Below are positions 53,372-62,765 of a stretch of DNA of 64,000 nucleotides, in pieces. Each line of letters begins with the position of its first letter. Position 1 is the stretch's first letter. Both the position numbers and the translations under genes were made by a program. Origin of the DNA: Ypsolopha sequella (lineage: Eukaryota; Arthropoda; Insecta; Lepidoptera; Ypsolophidae); NCBI GenBank assembly GCA_934047225.1, contig OW204001.1:7486201-7550200 (forward strand). The letters run 5' to 3'. Under the pieces are notes generated by a model, which made no database searches, was not told the DNA's origin, and saw only the letters and a program-made list of their open reading frames with translations.

Positions 53372-53794
53372 TTAAGGCGCTCTTATCCCAAAATCAGTAA
53401 TTTCAAAGTCAAATAGAACTTTCAAATATCGTCTAAAACTTCCAAAAAAAAATACGCAATATAGTTCGAACCTTTATCTAGGTCTTCCACGCATGTCTTA
53501 CACGATCAGATAAACTTTGCTCGATATAACTAATTCACGAACACAGTATGTAATAAGAGACCTTTCAAATCATGCCATTTCCATAATTCCACTCTTTTAT
53601 TAACGAAACATATCTGGTAATATTGCTCTTTAAATTTTCTAGGTCGACCACGCAAGTGGGTTTTAATAAACATATCCCTTATTTTTAAACAATTTAAAAA
53701 CAACGAAAAAGTACAAAAGTGTGGTTATTGTTTTTACTCTTTACACGTAAAGAAAAAGACAGAGAGTCACTCTTCTGGGATAAGAGCGCCTTAA
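53372..53794. mobile_element. TTAA element, family G (complete)
   Basis: TTAAGGCGCTCTTATCCCA and TGGGATAAGAGCGCCTTAA are perfect 19-bp inverted ends including TTAA. 423 bp; the interior (AATACGCAATATAG, TAATAAGAGACC) shows no A-D core. Non-coding. Confidence 0.9.
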
Positions 53795-53996
53795 TAAAGT
53801 ACCTCCAGACTAGTCTAGACTCCAGACATAGTACAATCCTTCATATTTTGCGCATGGCTCTCGCGTCCCTATTATATAAGGGGGGTGGAGAATCAATTTA
53901 CAGAACAACAAAGAGTTTTCTTCGGACATTACGCGACAATTTTTTTTTTAAAGTTGTTTTAAGTTTTCTTCATTAGATATTAGTATATTATTAAAT

Positions 53997-54530
53997 GTTT
54001 TATTAAACGATGTATATAATTAAATTAAAAAAGTAATTTAAATTTAAAACTAAATAATCCTATGAAATATTAAAAACTTAAACAAACTAAACTGCTAAAA
54101 ATAAATATATTACAAACATATTTATACAAAATAAAAGACTTTGTTGAAGTCATCGCTATAGTATTTAGCGATGATATATAGCGTCATCATATTTAGTAGA
54201 GTTTTGATCCCCCCCCCCCCCAGTAGTGGCATCTTGGTGGCATTCTTCTCTTTAGACGCCCCCTCCCCTCTTCGTGACCCAAAGTGACACTGGACGACCA
54301 CTCCCCTCCCCAAATTAGCGTCACGTAATTTATGGAGGCCCCCTAATATGTATACGCATAGAATGCATATAATATAATTTATCTCTATATGTGTATATTT
54401 TAAAAAATTTTACTAAAATGCTAGTAAAAGACGATGCATTTCAGAAATCAATATTTAATTACTTGTTTCTTTAAACACCTGTATGAAGACCAGATCCCCG
54501 GCACTCAAGTTATGGACTTCCAAAAAACAT
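53997..54530. other. Stretch without recognised feature, with poly-C tract
   Basis: AT-rich to 54200, then a C run at 54211-54221 and CCCCTCCCC words. No gene or repeat partner. Confidence 0.4.
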
Positions 54531-54534
54531 TATC

Positions 54535-54830
54535 AAAAACACGCTTTTTCTAATTAATCGAAACAGAATACTTAAATTAAAAATTCACTCAAGAAAACCT
54601 TATTACCTATGTATTGTGTATGATGCCATCGCAACGTTTCCATTTGTTTCTGTACATCAGAATTTTTTTTTTTTTAATTCTAAATTTTTGAAATTCTAAT
54701 TTACTGAAACCAATGGAAACTTTGCGATGGTAACATACACAATACATAGGTCATAAAGTTTTGTTGAATAACTATTAAGTGAGTTTTGAATTTAAGTGTT
54801 CTGTTTCGATTTATTCGAAAAACCGTGTTT
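54535..54830. mobile_element. Family H, palindromic copy without TTAA ends
   Basis: CTTTTTCTAATTAATCGAAA at the left and TTTCGATTTATTCGAAAAAC at the right; arms continue through ACCTATGTATTGTGTATG and GTTTCCATT to a poly-T centre at 54662-54676. Matches 25560-25880 but the terminal GAGCGG part is missing. Confidence 0.75.
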
Positions 54831-54839
54831 TCGAGCGGG

Positions 54840-56405
54840 TAGTGGATCTACAAAGTGAGAAAACTATGGAGTCGTAGAGCTTGCTACACCGTAGCAAAAA
54901 AGGAACGCAAAATTGGAATAGTTAATAATTAATCATTATAATTAATTGATATGATAATAATAACATGATAATGATAAATGAAAGCTGGGGCTTAAATTCC
55001 TAAAATATTAAGAAGGCTGTTTCAACTATAAATCTAATATACATATTGTGTAAAGATTTACACATTACTTGTGTAAATATTTTAAGTTTAGTTTAGTTTA
55101 GATTAATTTATTTTAGCCCCCTCTTTTTTTTAATTTTTTTTTTCTATTTTAATGTTATTTAAGTTAATTTGATTGAATAAAGACAATATACATATGTATA
55201 TCTGTCAATTCCCATGCATATTTTCCTTCTGCTTTTACCACTTTCGGTTGCGACAGTCTGTCCAGAAACCGGTATGGTAATTATGGAGTTAGCGCGTTCC
55301 TGCGCGTCGACGCGCATGCGCTACGTTTGTTTACGAAGGCATGACACGTGGCCGGACCTTCAAGGTCGTACAGGTTTCGCACCAGAAACTTTGAGCTTAC
55401 ACGATTAAGTTGTATAGAATACATTGTTTTATATCCATTTTTCCTTTTACACATTTTTTGCTTTATCAATCTGAGATATATTCGAATTTCAATCGAAATC
55501 TTGTAATGTTGGTGGATCGATATTAGTCAGCAGCAGCGCGGAGAAAAAAAATAACTATCAATCAAGTAATTGTAAATTCTCGGCTTTATCCCTTAAATGC
55601 ACAAGATTTCATTTTAGTATGAAGTGACAGAAAAATAGTGAATGAATAAAAAGGAAAAATATTTTTAAAAAAATTGCTTTTGAAAATTAAAAATAAACGT
55701 AAGCAGAACATTTTTAAGGTAGTTTTTGCAAAAGCTCTGTTAACAATTTTTCCGCAAAAATGCGAAAAATACAAAAAAAAACGAAGAAGAAATGCGTGCA
55801 CTTCATATTTGAAAAAATTAAATGCTGTTTCCAAACATATTTTTGCCTCATTCAAAAAAATAATTTAAATTTTTTACAAAAAATATAATTATAATAAATT
55901 AACAAATATTTTTAAAGTTTTTAACTTTCAAATTTTTAAATTTTTGATACGCTATGCATTTAAGGGTTATAAGTAAATAATATTATTAAATAGTTTTAAA
56001 TATTATTATAATAGTTCTAGAACAAAAAAGTACATCAGTATAACTTATCAACGCAACTTTATGAATTTACAACATCTGTAGGGGATAGATATCGTAGGCC
56101 TGATCACCGGAGAAGCTTATTAGTATGTTACATGTGGAATCTTGCAAAAAAACTTATCTCATACTCGTAAATTATCCGTAGTCATAACTTTGATAATGAT
56201 GTTGTAAAATTAACACATAGAGAACAACAAGAAATTAGCATACTTAATGCATAGTCGAGCGAGAGACATCAAACCATAATAGGCTTATGAATAAGCTAAT
56301 GAATCTCTATAACAAAGCAACCTTGATGGAGTCTGGTGATTTACAGATAGAGTTCAGGCACTTCTTTATAGAAGGTGTAGACATTTTCTTGGTTTTTAAC
56401 AGATG
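54840..56405. other. Long stretch, one CpG-rich patch, no recognised gene
   Basis: Mostly very AT-rich. 55285-55325 is CpG-rich, with GCGCGTCGACGCGCATGCGC including an NRF-1-like GCGCATGCGC. A 64-codon plus frame (55214-55408) with a hydrophobic start crosses it, and a 62-codon minus frame too; neither matches a family I know. Confidence 0.35.
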
Positions 56406-56467
56406 AGGTTTTAGGTTTTCCTATGCAGGGAAATTGCAGAAAACTAGCGAAGAATCTTGCAGAAGAA

Positions 56468-56745
56468 ATACAACGTGTAACAGAAAGATGTAACCATATT
56501 TGAAGAGCTTATCCAGTCAATGGTATAGATAGAACAACATTTACTATGGAACAAAACTTGTAAATAAAAAATAAAAAATTACTGTTTCATAGAAAAATGC
56601 AATGCCACTCGGCTGAAATGTATGGAAGGGCAGTTTTTTTTTGAGATTTCAGGGTTGTCTCCATAGTAAAAGTTGTTGTTCCATACAATTGACTGAATAA
56701 GCTCTTCAAATATGGTTACACCTTTCTTTTACACGTTGTTTAAGA
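56468..56745. mobile_element. Hairpin element within the duplicated unit
   Basis: AACGTGTAACAGAAAGATGT, AACCATATTTGAAGAGCTTA and TTACTATGGA at the left are mirrored by TCCATAGTAA, AAGCTCTTCAAATATGGTTA and TTTTACACGTTG at the right. Present in both copies of the unit (also 62822-63100). Confidence 0.85.
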
Positions 56746-57197
56746 AACTCTTTGTTGTTAACCTAATTTAGGTAATATAACAAACGAAGAAATGAATAAC
56801 TAACCCTTAAAATATATTCGAGCTGCAATTTTGCCTGCTATCTACTATTTAAGTATTGTTTTAGCGGTAATGAGAACTCGACAGAGCATTAATTTGAAAT
56901 ACATTAACAATATCAAATTTTAACAAATATTATTTTAATGCTTTTATTAGCAAATATTATTTTAATCTTTCTATTCTTGTAAAAAGATTATAATATATAA
57001 AAATAAAAATGTCGAACGAGGACGTTCACAAGTTGTTCGAAATATATATCGAAACAATTTAAGACTTTTTTTATTTATATGTAGTATAATATATATAATA
57101 CAAGAATATTTAAATTTAAGAGTGACTCGGATAAATTTTACAGCCTGTATAACATAGAACACATTTAGTTTATAAACTTTAATAATGATATTGATAT

Positions 57198-57320
57198 AAA
57201 CAGATTATTTTGACAGATAACGACTTGTAAAAATTATAACACGACCTTGCGAATTTGTCAATATGTCACACACGTAATCTAGGATGGATACAAGATGACA
57301 GTGACCGAGAAGTTTTTTAG
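57198..57320 (+). repeat. Direct repeat R4, copy 1
   Basis: ATTTTGACAGATAACGACTT, ATTATAACACGACCTTGCGA and ATGACAGTGACCGAGAA recur at 57896-58012 and, in copy 2 of the large unit, at 63550-63662. Confidence 0.8.
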
Positions 57321-57370
57321 AACAGAACACCTAATATTAGGTGTTTACCTATGAAATTGCCGAAATTTTC

Positions 57371-57472
57371 TCAGTAGTTTTTACAATTATATGATAATAC
57401 TCGTAATAAAAAATAAACTTAATATTTTCGATATATTTCGGCCTCATCAGTGAGGCCGTCGTCAGTCGAGTC
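57371..57472 (-). mobile_element. 102-bp insertion with hammerhead-like hairpin
   Basis: Flanked by AAATTTTC at 57363-57370 and 57473-57480; copy 2 of the unit (63711) has a single AAATTTTC, the empty site. On the minus strand it begins GACTCGACTGACGACGGCCT, then CACTGATGAGGCCGAAATAT and ATCGAAAATATTAAG. CTGACGA, a GGCC/GGCC stem and GAAA match a hammerhead core, apart from one extra C before the stem. Short length and target duplication suggest a 5'-truncated retroposon. Confidence 0.75.
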
Positions 57473-57895
57473 AAATTTTCTTACAAATACATGAGTTCAT
57501 AATTCCTGTAATTCAATAGCTATTTCAATTATTTGCTTTTTGTTTGAAAGTTGATTTCAAGGTTTTATATCTACGTATTAAATTTTGTTTTTATTTTCAG
57601 TTTGATTATAAAAATTAAATCTTCAAAAACAATTCGTCCTAAATACCATCCATTTCCATGATAAGATTCGTACTAATTTTTCACAGCTGACACTTTTCAA
57701 AAATTAATTTAATGTTGCTGTTAGCTGAATGTTGACTCATTCATACAAAAAAGAAATTACATAATTTGGATTTGTCATTCCTAAAAAAAATGCAAAAATT
57801 TTAGTACTGAACATTGAGTTTCCTTCATATTCTCTATAGAAAACGGCAATTTCATATGTAAAGACGTAATATATTCGTAGAGATGCCAATCGTAA

Positions 57896-58012
57896 TAGTT
57901 TATTTTGACAGATAACGACTCGTAAAAATTATAACACGACCTTGCGAATTTGGCAATATGTCATACGTAACGATCTAAGATGAATACATGATGGCAGTGA
58001 CCGAGAAAATCG
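57896..58012 (+). repeat. Direct repeat R4, copy 2
   Basis: About 115 bp matching 57198-57320 (AACGACTCGTAAAAATTATA, CACGACCTTGCGAATTTG). The two copies lie 700 bp apart in the same orientation and could be ends of one element. Confidence 0.75.
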
Positions 58013-58385
58013 TAGAGGCTGTGCCGAATTAGGTATAAGCGTGCATAAACTGTTATTGAACGATTAGTTCTGGTCCGTTTGAGGCTAGGATACATAAACT
58101 GTTTTACTATAATTGCGGACAATAACAATATTTTTAATGGTTGAAACTTTGGCCTTTGCGTGTTTGTGAACTTTGCTTCTTATTTTAATTTAATTACGTC
58201 AAAACGTGTAGTATTATTTAATACCAATAAAATTAACATTTGGGCGATTTTGTGGGCGGAAACTAAAGCCACAGAGATATTAACAATCAAAATTTGAAGT
58301 AAAATTAATGTTCTGCTAAACGCCCGCCCAAATGAGCCCGTTGCCCACTTGACCGATTTGACGTCACACGACTCTACCGCTTTGT

Positions 58386-58466
58386 TTGACATATTTGACA
58401 GGACTAAAGTTAAGACGATATGTAAAAGTTCCCTGTTACTCCATATGCGAAAAAACCCTCAGTGCG
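58386..58466 (+). mobile_element. Fragments of the 50494 MITE and of family A, fused
   Basis: ATATTTGACAGGACTAAAG (half of the 50494 element) runs into TTAAGACGATATGTAAAAG, CCCTGTTACTCC and GCGAAAAAACCCTCAGTGCG, the left end of family A, which stops at 58466. Confidence 0.65.
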
Positions 58467-58744
58467 TGGCGGCACACTTTTTTCTTGACCACGGATGCAA
58501 TCAAGTAAATGACTACCTGGACATTCTACTGACAAGGGAATTTGGCCTTTATTGCATTGATGTACGAGCTATGGGATTGATAACGGAATATAGGTGCAAC
58601 CACAATAAATAATTTTTCCAAGTCCCAGTTTCCGCGTTATTGTGTGATTTTATTATAGTAGTGAAAAAGTCGCGTCTTACATTGAATATAATCTTTTTTT
58701 TAAATGAAATTGATAATTATTATCTATGTACTGACAACTCAACA

Positions 58745-58875
58745 ATTTTTAAAATTTTTGTCTGTCTTTCTGTCTGCTTTTATGTTTCGCTTAACTCGAA
58801 AACCACTCAACGGATTTGGATGCGGTTTTCCTTTTTTTATCATTGTAATGAGCCTGGTCAACATACAGTGTGTCC
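58745..58875 (+). mobile_element. Helitron-like internal fragment
   Basis: CTGTCTTTCTGTCTGCTTTT and AACCACTCAACGGATTTGGA resemble 31230-31290 of the Helitron-like element. No ends. Confidence 0.5.
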
Positions 58876-59141
58876 CTCGTAAGAGTGCACATCTGAAAAG
58901 GGGTGAAACTAGATCTAAATATATCACAAAAAAAAATGTTTTGAATTTTATTTTTAATCTTGAAAAAATGCTCCGCCTGCGCATCTCTGTATGGGACGCG
59001 AGCGCAGTGCCTTTTGTTAACCGCTCGTAGAGAAGATGAGAAGTGAGCATAGACAAAAAAAAATAGACTTCCACGCAAGCCAAGCCGAAATAAGTTATAT
59101 AGATAGAGTGTTAGTATATTAGCTGTGACTATAGATTAGCC

Positions 59142-59350
59142 TAGTGGCGTGCACAGAACTTTTTTCCGGAAAAGCAATCAGAAAGTCAAGATTGACAATA
59201 AAAAAAATATGAAAAAATTTAAATAACACTTTGAAAAAAAAAATGTTTGTATGAAAATGTTCACTCTAGGGTAGGCAGTGCCTACCCTGGCGTCATACAA
59301 TCTTGACCTTCTGATTGCTTTTCCGGAAAAAAGTTCTGTGCACGCCACAT
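59142..59350. mobile_element. hAT-type palindromic MITE (GTGGCGTGCACAGAA family), copy 3
   Basis: TAGTGGCGTGCACAGAACTT to AAGTTCTGTGCACGCCACA. Subfamily with TTCCGGAAAAGCAATCAGAA arms, like copy 4 and unlike copies 1 and 2 (GCTGGAAAAGCAA). Centre GGGTAGGCAGTGCCTACCC. Confidence 0.9.
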
Positions 59351-59499
59351 GTCACTCTACTGCTCATAAATTCTCTCTACATATGCAAATAAATTGCTCT
59401 ATGCGAAAAATCATCGCCGGTTGCTCCTGTGCTCCGTTGCTGCGTGTAAGAAGGACAAACCAACAAACCAACAACCAACATACCAACAAATACACTTTC

Positions 59500-59650
59500 G
59501 CATTACGGCGATTACCTTCGCCAAATTAGCAGGTCGATGTTTATCGGTACGAATATTGACGGAAATGACATTGAAATAACGTTCATATCAGCGCGCTGCA
59601 TCCTTGATAGGGAGAAAATAATACTTTTAACATGGACGTGGTTGTTCGAT
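59500..59650 (-). mobile_element. TTAA element family F, internal fragment
   Basis: Minus strand: AAAAGTATTATTTTCTCCCT, GCGCGCTGATATGAACGTTA, TTTCAATGTCATTTCCGTCA, matching family F with more divergence. Right end lost. Confidence 0.65.
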
Positions 59651-60315
59651 TGAATAATCCTATGTTATGTTTATAGTTATCAAGTTTATATATTAGTCAA
59701 AGCATAAATGAATAAAATCGACTAAGCCGCTTAGGAGCAGTAGGGAATTCAAGCCAAAAAACATCATTCGGTTGAAATTTTTTTTCATATGGAGGTTTTC
59801 GTGGTATGAAAATAAAAAAATGTTGCATATGTTGTCTTAGAGTTGATAATTCATAATATATTTTTTCAATATTTTTGGTTTGGCCATAAATGAGTAGTAG
59901 GCTATAGAAAGTATCCATTTGGCGATACTAAGCCCCTTAATAATAGGGTTTCGGATACGGATTATCACGTTAGGCCGAAGAACCCTTTTTCCAAAGTATT
60001 CACTGTTGTATTGACAGTCTCCTCTTGTAAACACCTCTGACACCCCTACGGGGATATAAGTCGTGACAATATGTGTGTATAGTTCAGGAAATATAATTTG
60101 TAAGTTATAAGGCGAATCGGTGCAAATTTCCTGAACTACACAATGTACAAATGGTAGACCATAATTTTTCAATAAATTTGTTTATGGTCTCTTAAGACCA
60201 AAAACTTATTTTTGCCTACGCCCTCCATGTTTCCTAGTTATATTTATCTATTTATTTATCAAAAATTTGCACAGCATTACAGACTAATTAAATTCACTGT
60301 ACAATTAAAAAGGTA
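59651..60315. other. Stretch without recognised feature
   Basis: AT-rich; a minus-strand frame of 111 codons (59837-60172) is the longest in the region but shows no known motif. Confidence 0.4.
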
Positions 60316-60317
60316 AA

Positions 60318-60669
60318 TCATCCATCCATCAGCCTAGTTCGTCCACTGCTGGACATAAGCCTTTCCAGGACTTTGCCACTCCCGGCGGTCATTCTGGAAG
60401 GATTGCCCATACTCACACACGCTGGGCAGGCGGGTTGGTGAGCGCGGTACCGGAACCCTCGCACCAGTGACGCCGCTGCCCGTCACCAGTCTGTTCCATA
60501 TAAGGCCCGGCTATTAGGGATGGATATACCGCCATCCATCGGTCCCAGGCATGGTGGGCCTCCTGGTTTTTTGCCTGTGTGCTCTTACTCTCCTCCGAAT
60601 TACTTCGAGGGGGTCTCCAAGTAAGATGGTGGTACCTCCACAGTCGAGCCCGGCATCAGCTCTACCACC
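60318..60669 (-). mobile_element. Retroposon S, full-length minus-strand copy
   Basis: Minus strand: GGTGGTAGAGCTGATGCCGG to GTCCAGCAGTGGACGAACTA and GGATGGATGAT. AAGGTAA flanks both sides (60310-60316 and about 60676-60682). Least interrupted S copy, so a good reference for the family. Confidence 0.85.
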
Positions 60670-61239
60670 TGGTTAAAGGTAATAATAATTAATAATAATA
60701 ATTTACATGAAAATCTATCCTGCAGCAGAGAAAAAATATCAATAGACACCAATGCAGAAAGCAGGGCTAGTCGCGGCGGTCGTATAATAACATAAATGAT
60801 GTATAGTATGCTATACTAAAGTATTGTAACGGACACTAATGATATAAAAATAACTCCAAGTTATTATTGGACGTCGCGTGTGCCTGATGTCGGTTATTTG
60901 GGACTTTGGGAGACTGAGGCAGAGATTCGAAAATGTTTTGGATATGAATTTAAATAAGATGCTTACATAAAAGCGAAAATCTTTGATAGCTTTATGTTGA
61001 AAATAAATATGAAAATTGAGAAAATCTTTAGTCTATTCGCGATTCTTACATAATTTTAACTTGGTGCGTACAAAAGTAAGCACAAACCGATCGCAATATC
61101 TGCAATAGAGAGAATATAGAGCTTGCCAAGTCTATGTTGCACACAGCGTTCTGTCAATGCAAATGTGTAATGATTGCAAATAATGAATCTCATTTGACAC
61201 CCCTTTTAAGACGTCAGATGTTTGGGGCCCACAAGTGTG

Positions 61240-61325
61240 ACGTCGTCTAGGCCCGGACTTAGAGACCCAGGGGCCCCTAGGCCCGGACTTAGAGACCCAG
61301 GGCACCTAGGCACTTGACCTTTGGA
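61240..61325. repeat. Two-copy tandem repeat (CTAGGCCCGGACTTAGAGAC)
   Basis: CTAGGCCCGGACTTAGAGAC with CCAGGGGCCC, repeated once at 31-bp spacing, then a third start CTAGGCAC. Related GGGCCCTAGGC-like words near 61830-61880 suggest the remains of one element split by the MITE at 61483. Confidence 0.8.
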
Positions 61326-61482
61326 GCCCCCCATCCCGAAGCCAGTTTGGAAATGTAGTAAATAAAATACACTAGTACAGAATTTCATTACTATAAATAA
61401 TCATCAGATATAATGTAGTCTATGCTATTCGTATACCTATATATACATATATCAATATAGTTACGTCAACGGTCGTTATACG

Positions 61483-61730
61483 CAGTGGCGTGCACAGAAC
61501 TTTTTTCCGGAAAAGCAATCAGAAGGTCAAGTACGACAATAAAAAAAATATGAAAAAATTTTAATAACACTTAAAAAAAAATTATGAAAAGTTCATTCTA
61601 GGGTAGGCAGTGCCTAGCGTCACACAAACTTTTTTTTTCAAGTGTTAATTACATTTTTTCATAGTTTTTTCTATTGTCAAGCTTGACCTTTTGATTGCTT
61701 TTCCGGAAAAAAGTTCTGTGCACGCCACTG
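61483..61730. mobile_element. hAT MITE (CAGTGGCGTGCACAGAAC ends), copy 4, with perfect target duplication
   Basis: Perfect 18-bp inverted ends starting CAGTGG. GTTATACG is duplicated exactly at 61475-61482 and 61731-61738. The target duplication assigns this whole MITE family to hAT. Centre contains GGGTAGGCAGTGCCTA. Confidence 0.95.
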
Positions 61731-61739
61731 GTTATACGT

Positions 61740-62760
61740 GGCGTGAAGTATGCATGCAACGTAATATTTCTTTTTACATTTTTTCTCTGGTTGAGAGAAA
61801 AACCTGGTTGGGGTAGCTGGGTGGTTGGAGCCCCTAGGCTGGCTGGGCTCGTAGGCCCGGGCCTTGTAGGCCTATACGGGAAATCCGGGGCTCACGTCAT
61901 CAGAGACTCTCCGTATTTACCCAGGGTCTTAGTGTAAATACACGACAAGCTTTATTATATTTTGGAACGTCATGTTATGTATTTATTCCGTAACCTAACA
62001 CTGTCTTTTGACTATAGCTACTTAAACAGACAATTTTTTCTGCAGTTCCCAGTTATGCCTTAATTGCAAAACACATATAACCGTGTGCAACATTCGTAAT
62101 CAGTTGTAAATACACTGTAAATTACAATTCATATCATATTACACACATAATCCAGGTCACTGAAGACATTTATTGCAAAAACAATAAGCAGTAAAAACTA
62201 TTGTGTTCCAGTCCACAAGTCTTATCCAGAAGTTAATATTCTTTGATGAATTACATCTAGCCACACTATTTAGACTACTGACAAGAACCTTATTCTATGT
62301 GAATAGAGTTTATATTTTATTGTTTCTTGTAGTCTTTATTATGGTGTTTAAGAATATTTTGCGTCAAGATTGTCGGAGACGTAACATAGCCGGTCCATAA
62401 TTTGATGTAATTCGGTCGGACGAATTAGTCGGTCCGTTCAAACAAACATAATCTCCATTGACCGTACGACTGATGACTGAGGCATCCAAGTAGAAAAGCC
62501 AGTTTTGGTTATGACTGGTAAATAACTTGGGTAATGTTACATGTGCATTACATGGTAACTACCCTACTTGTTTTGTATTTTGTCAAAAATAAGCGAAGCG
62601 CTTTCTCAAAATATTACGTTATTCCAAAAATATAATAATCAACTAAGATTTCGTATGTCTCCATGGAGAGGATCATTTTCTTAAGGCTCCAGTCCCCTAA
62701 AAATCAGTATTCTTGCAGAATTATCAGAAAAGAAAGATTTTATTTTAGTTAGTAAGAAAG
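61740..62760. other. Stretch without recognised feature
   Basis: A GC-rich patch at 61800-61880 (GGCTGGCTGGGCTCGTAGGC), then AT-rich. No gene or repeat partner recognised. Confidence 0.4.
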
Positions 62761-62765
62761 CAATA

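Larger units (their letters stand above)
56408..57830 (+). repeat. Large duplicated unit, copy 1
   Basis: AGGTTTTCCTATGCAGGGAA onward matches 62766-64000 almost base for base. Copy 1 has a 4-bp TAGA insertion near 56528 and a 102-bp insertion at 57371-57472 that copy 2 lacks. Contains a hairpin element (56468-56745), a CGAAATATATATCGAA motif (57038) and the R3 sequence. No gene recognised. The unit may be a transposon whose outer ends lie beyond what can be aligned. Confidence 0.9.

Noticed and set aside
58704..59083. Overlapping frames of up to 114 codons on both strands
   Set aside because: Partly Helitron-derived repeat, no domain, no preferred strand.
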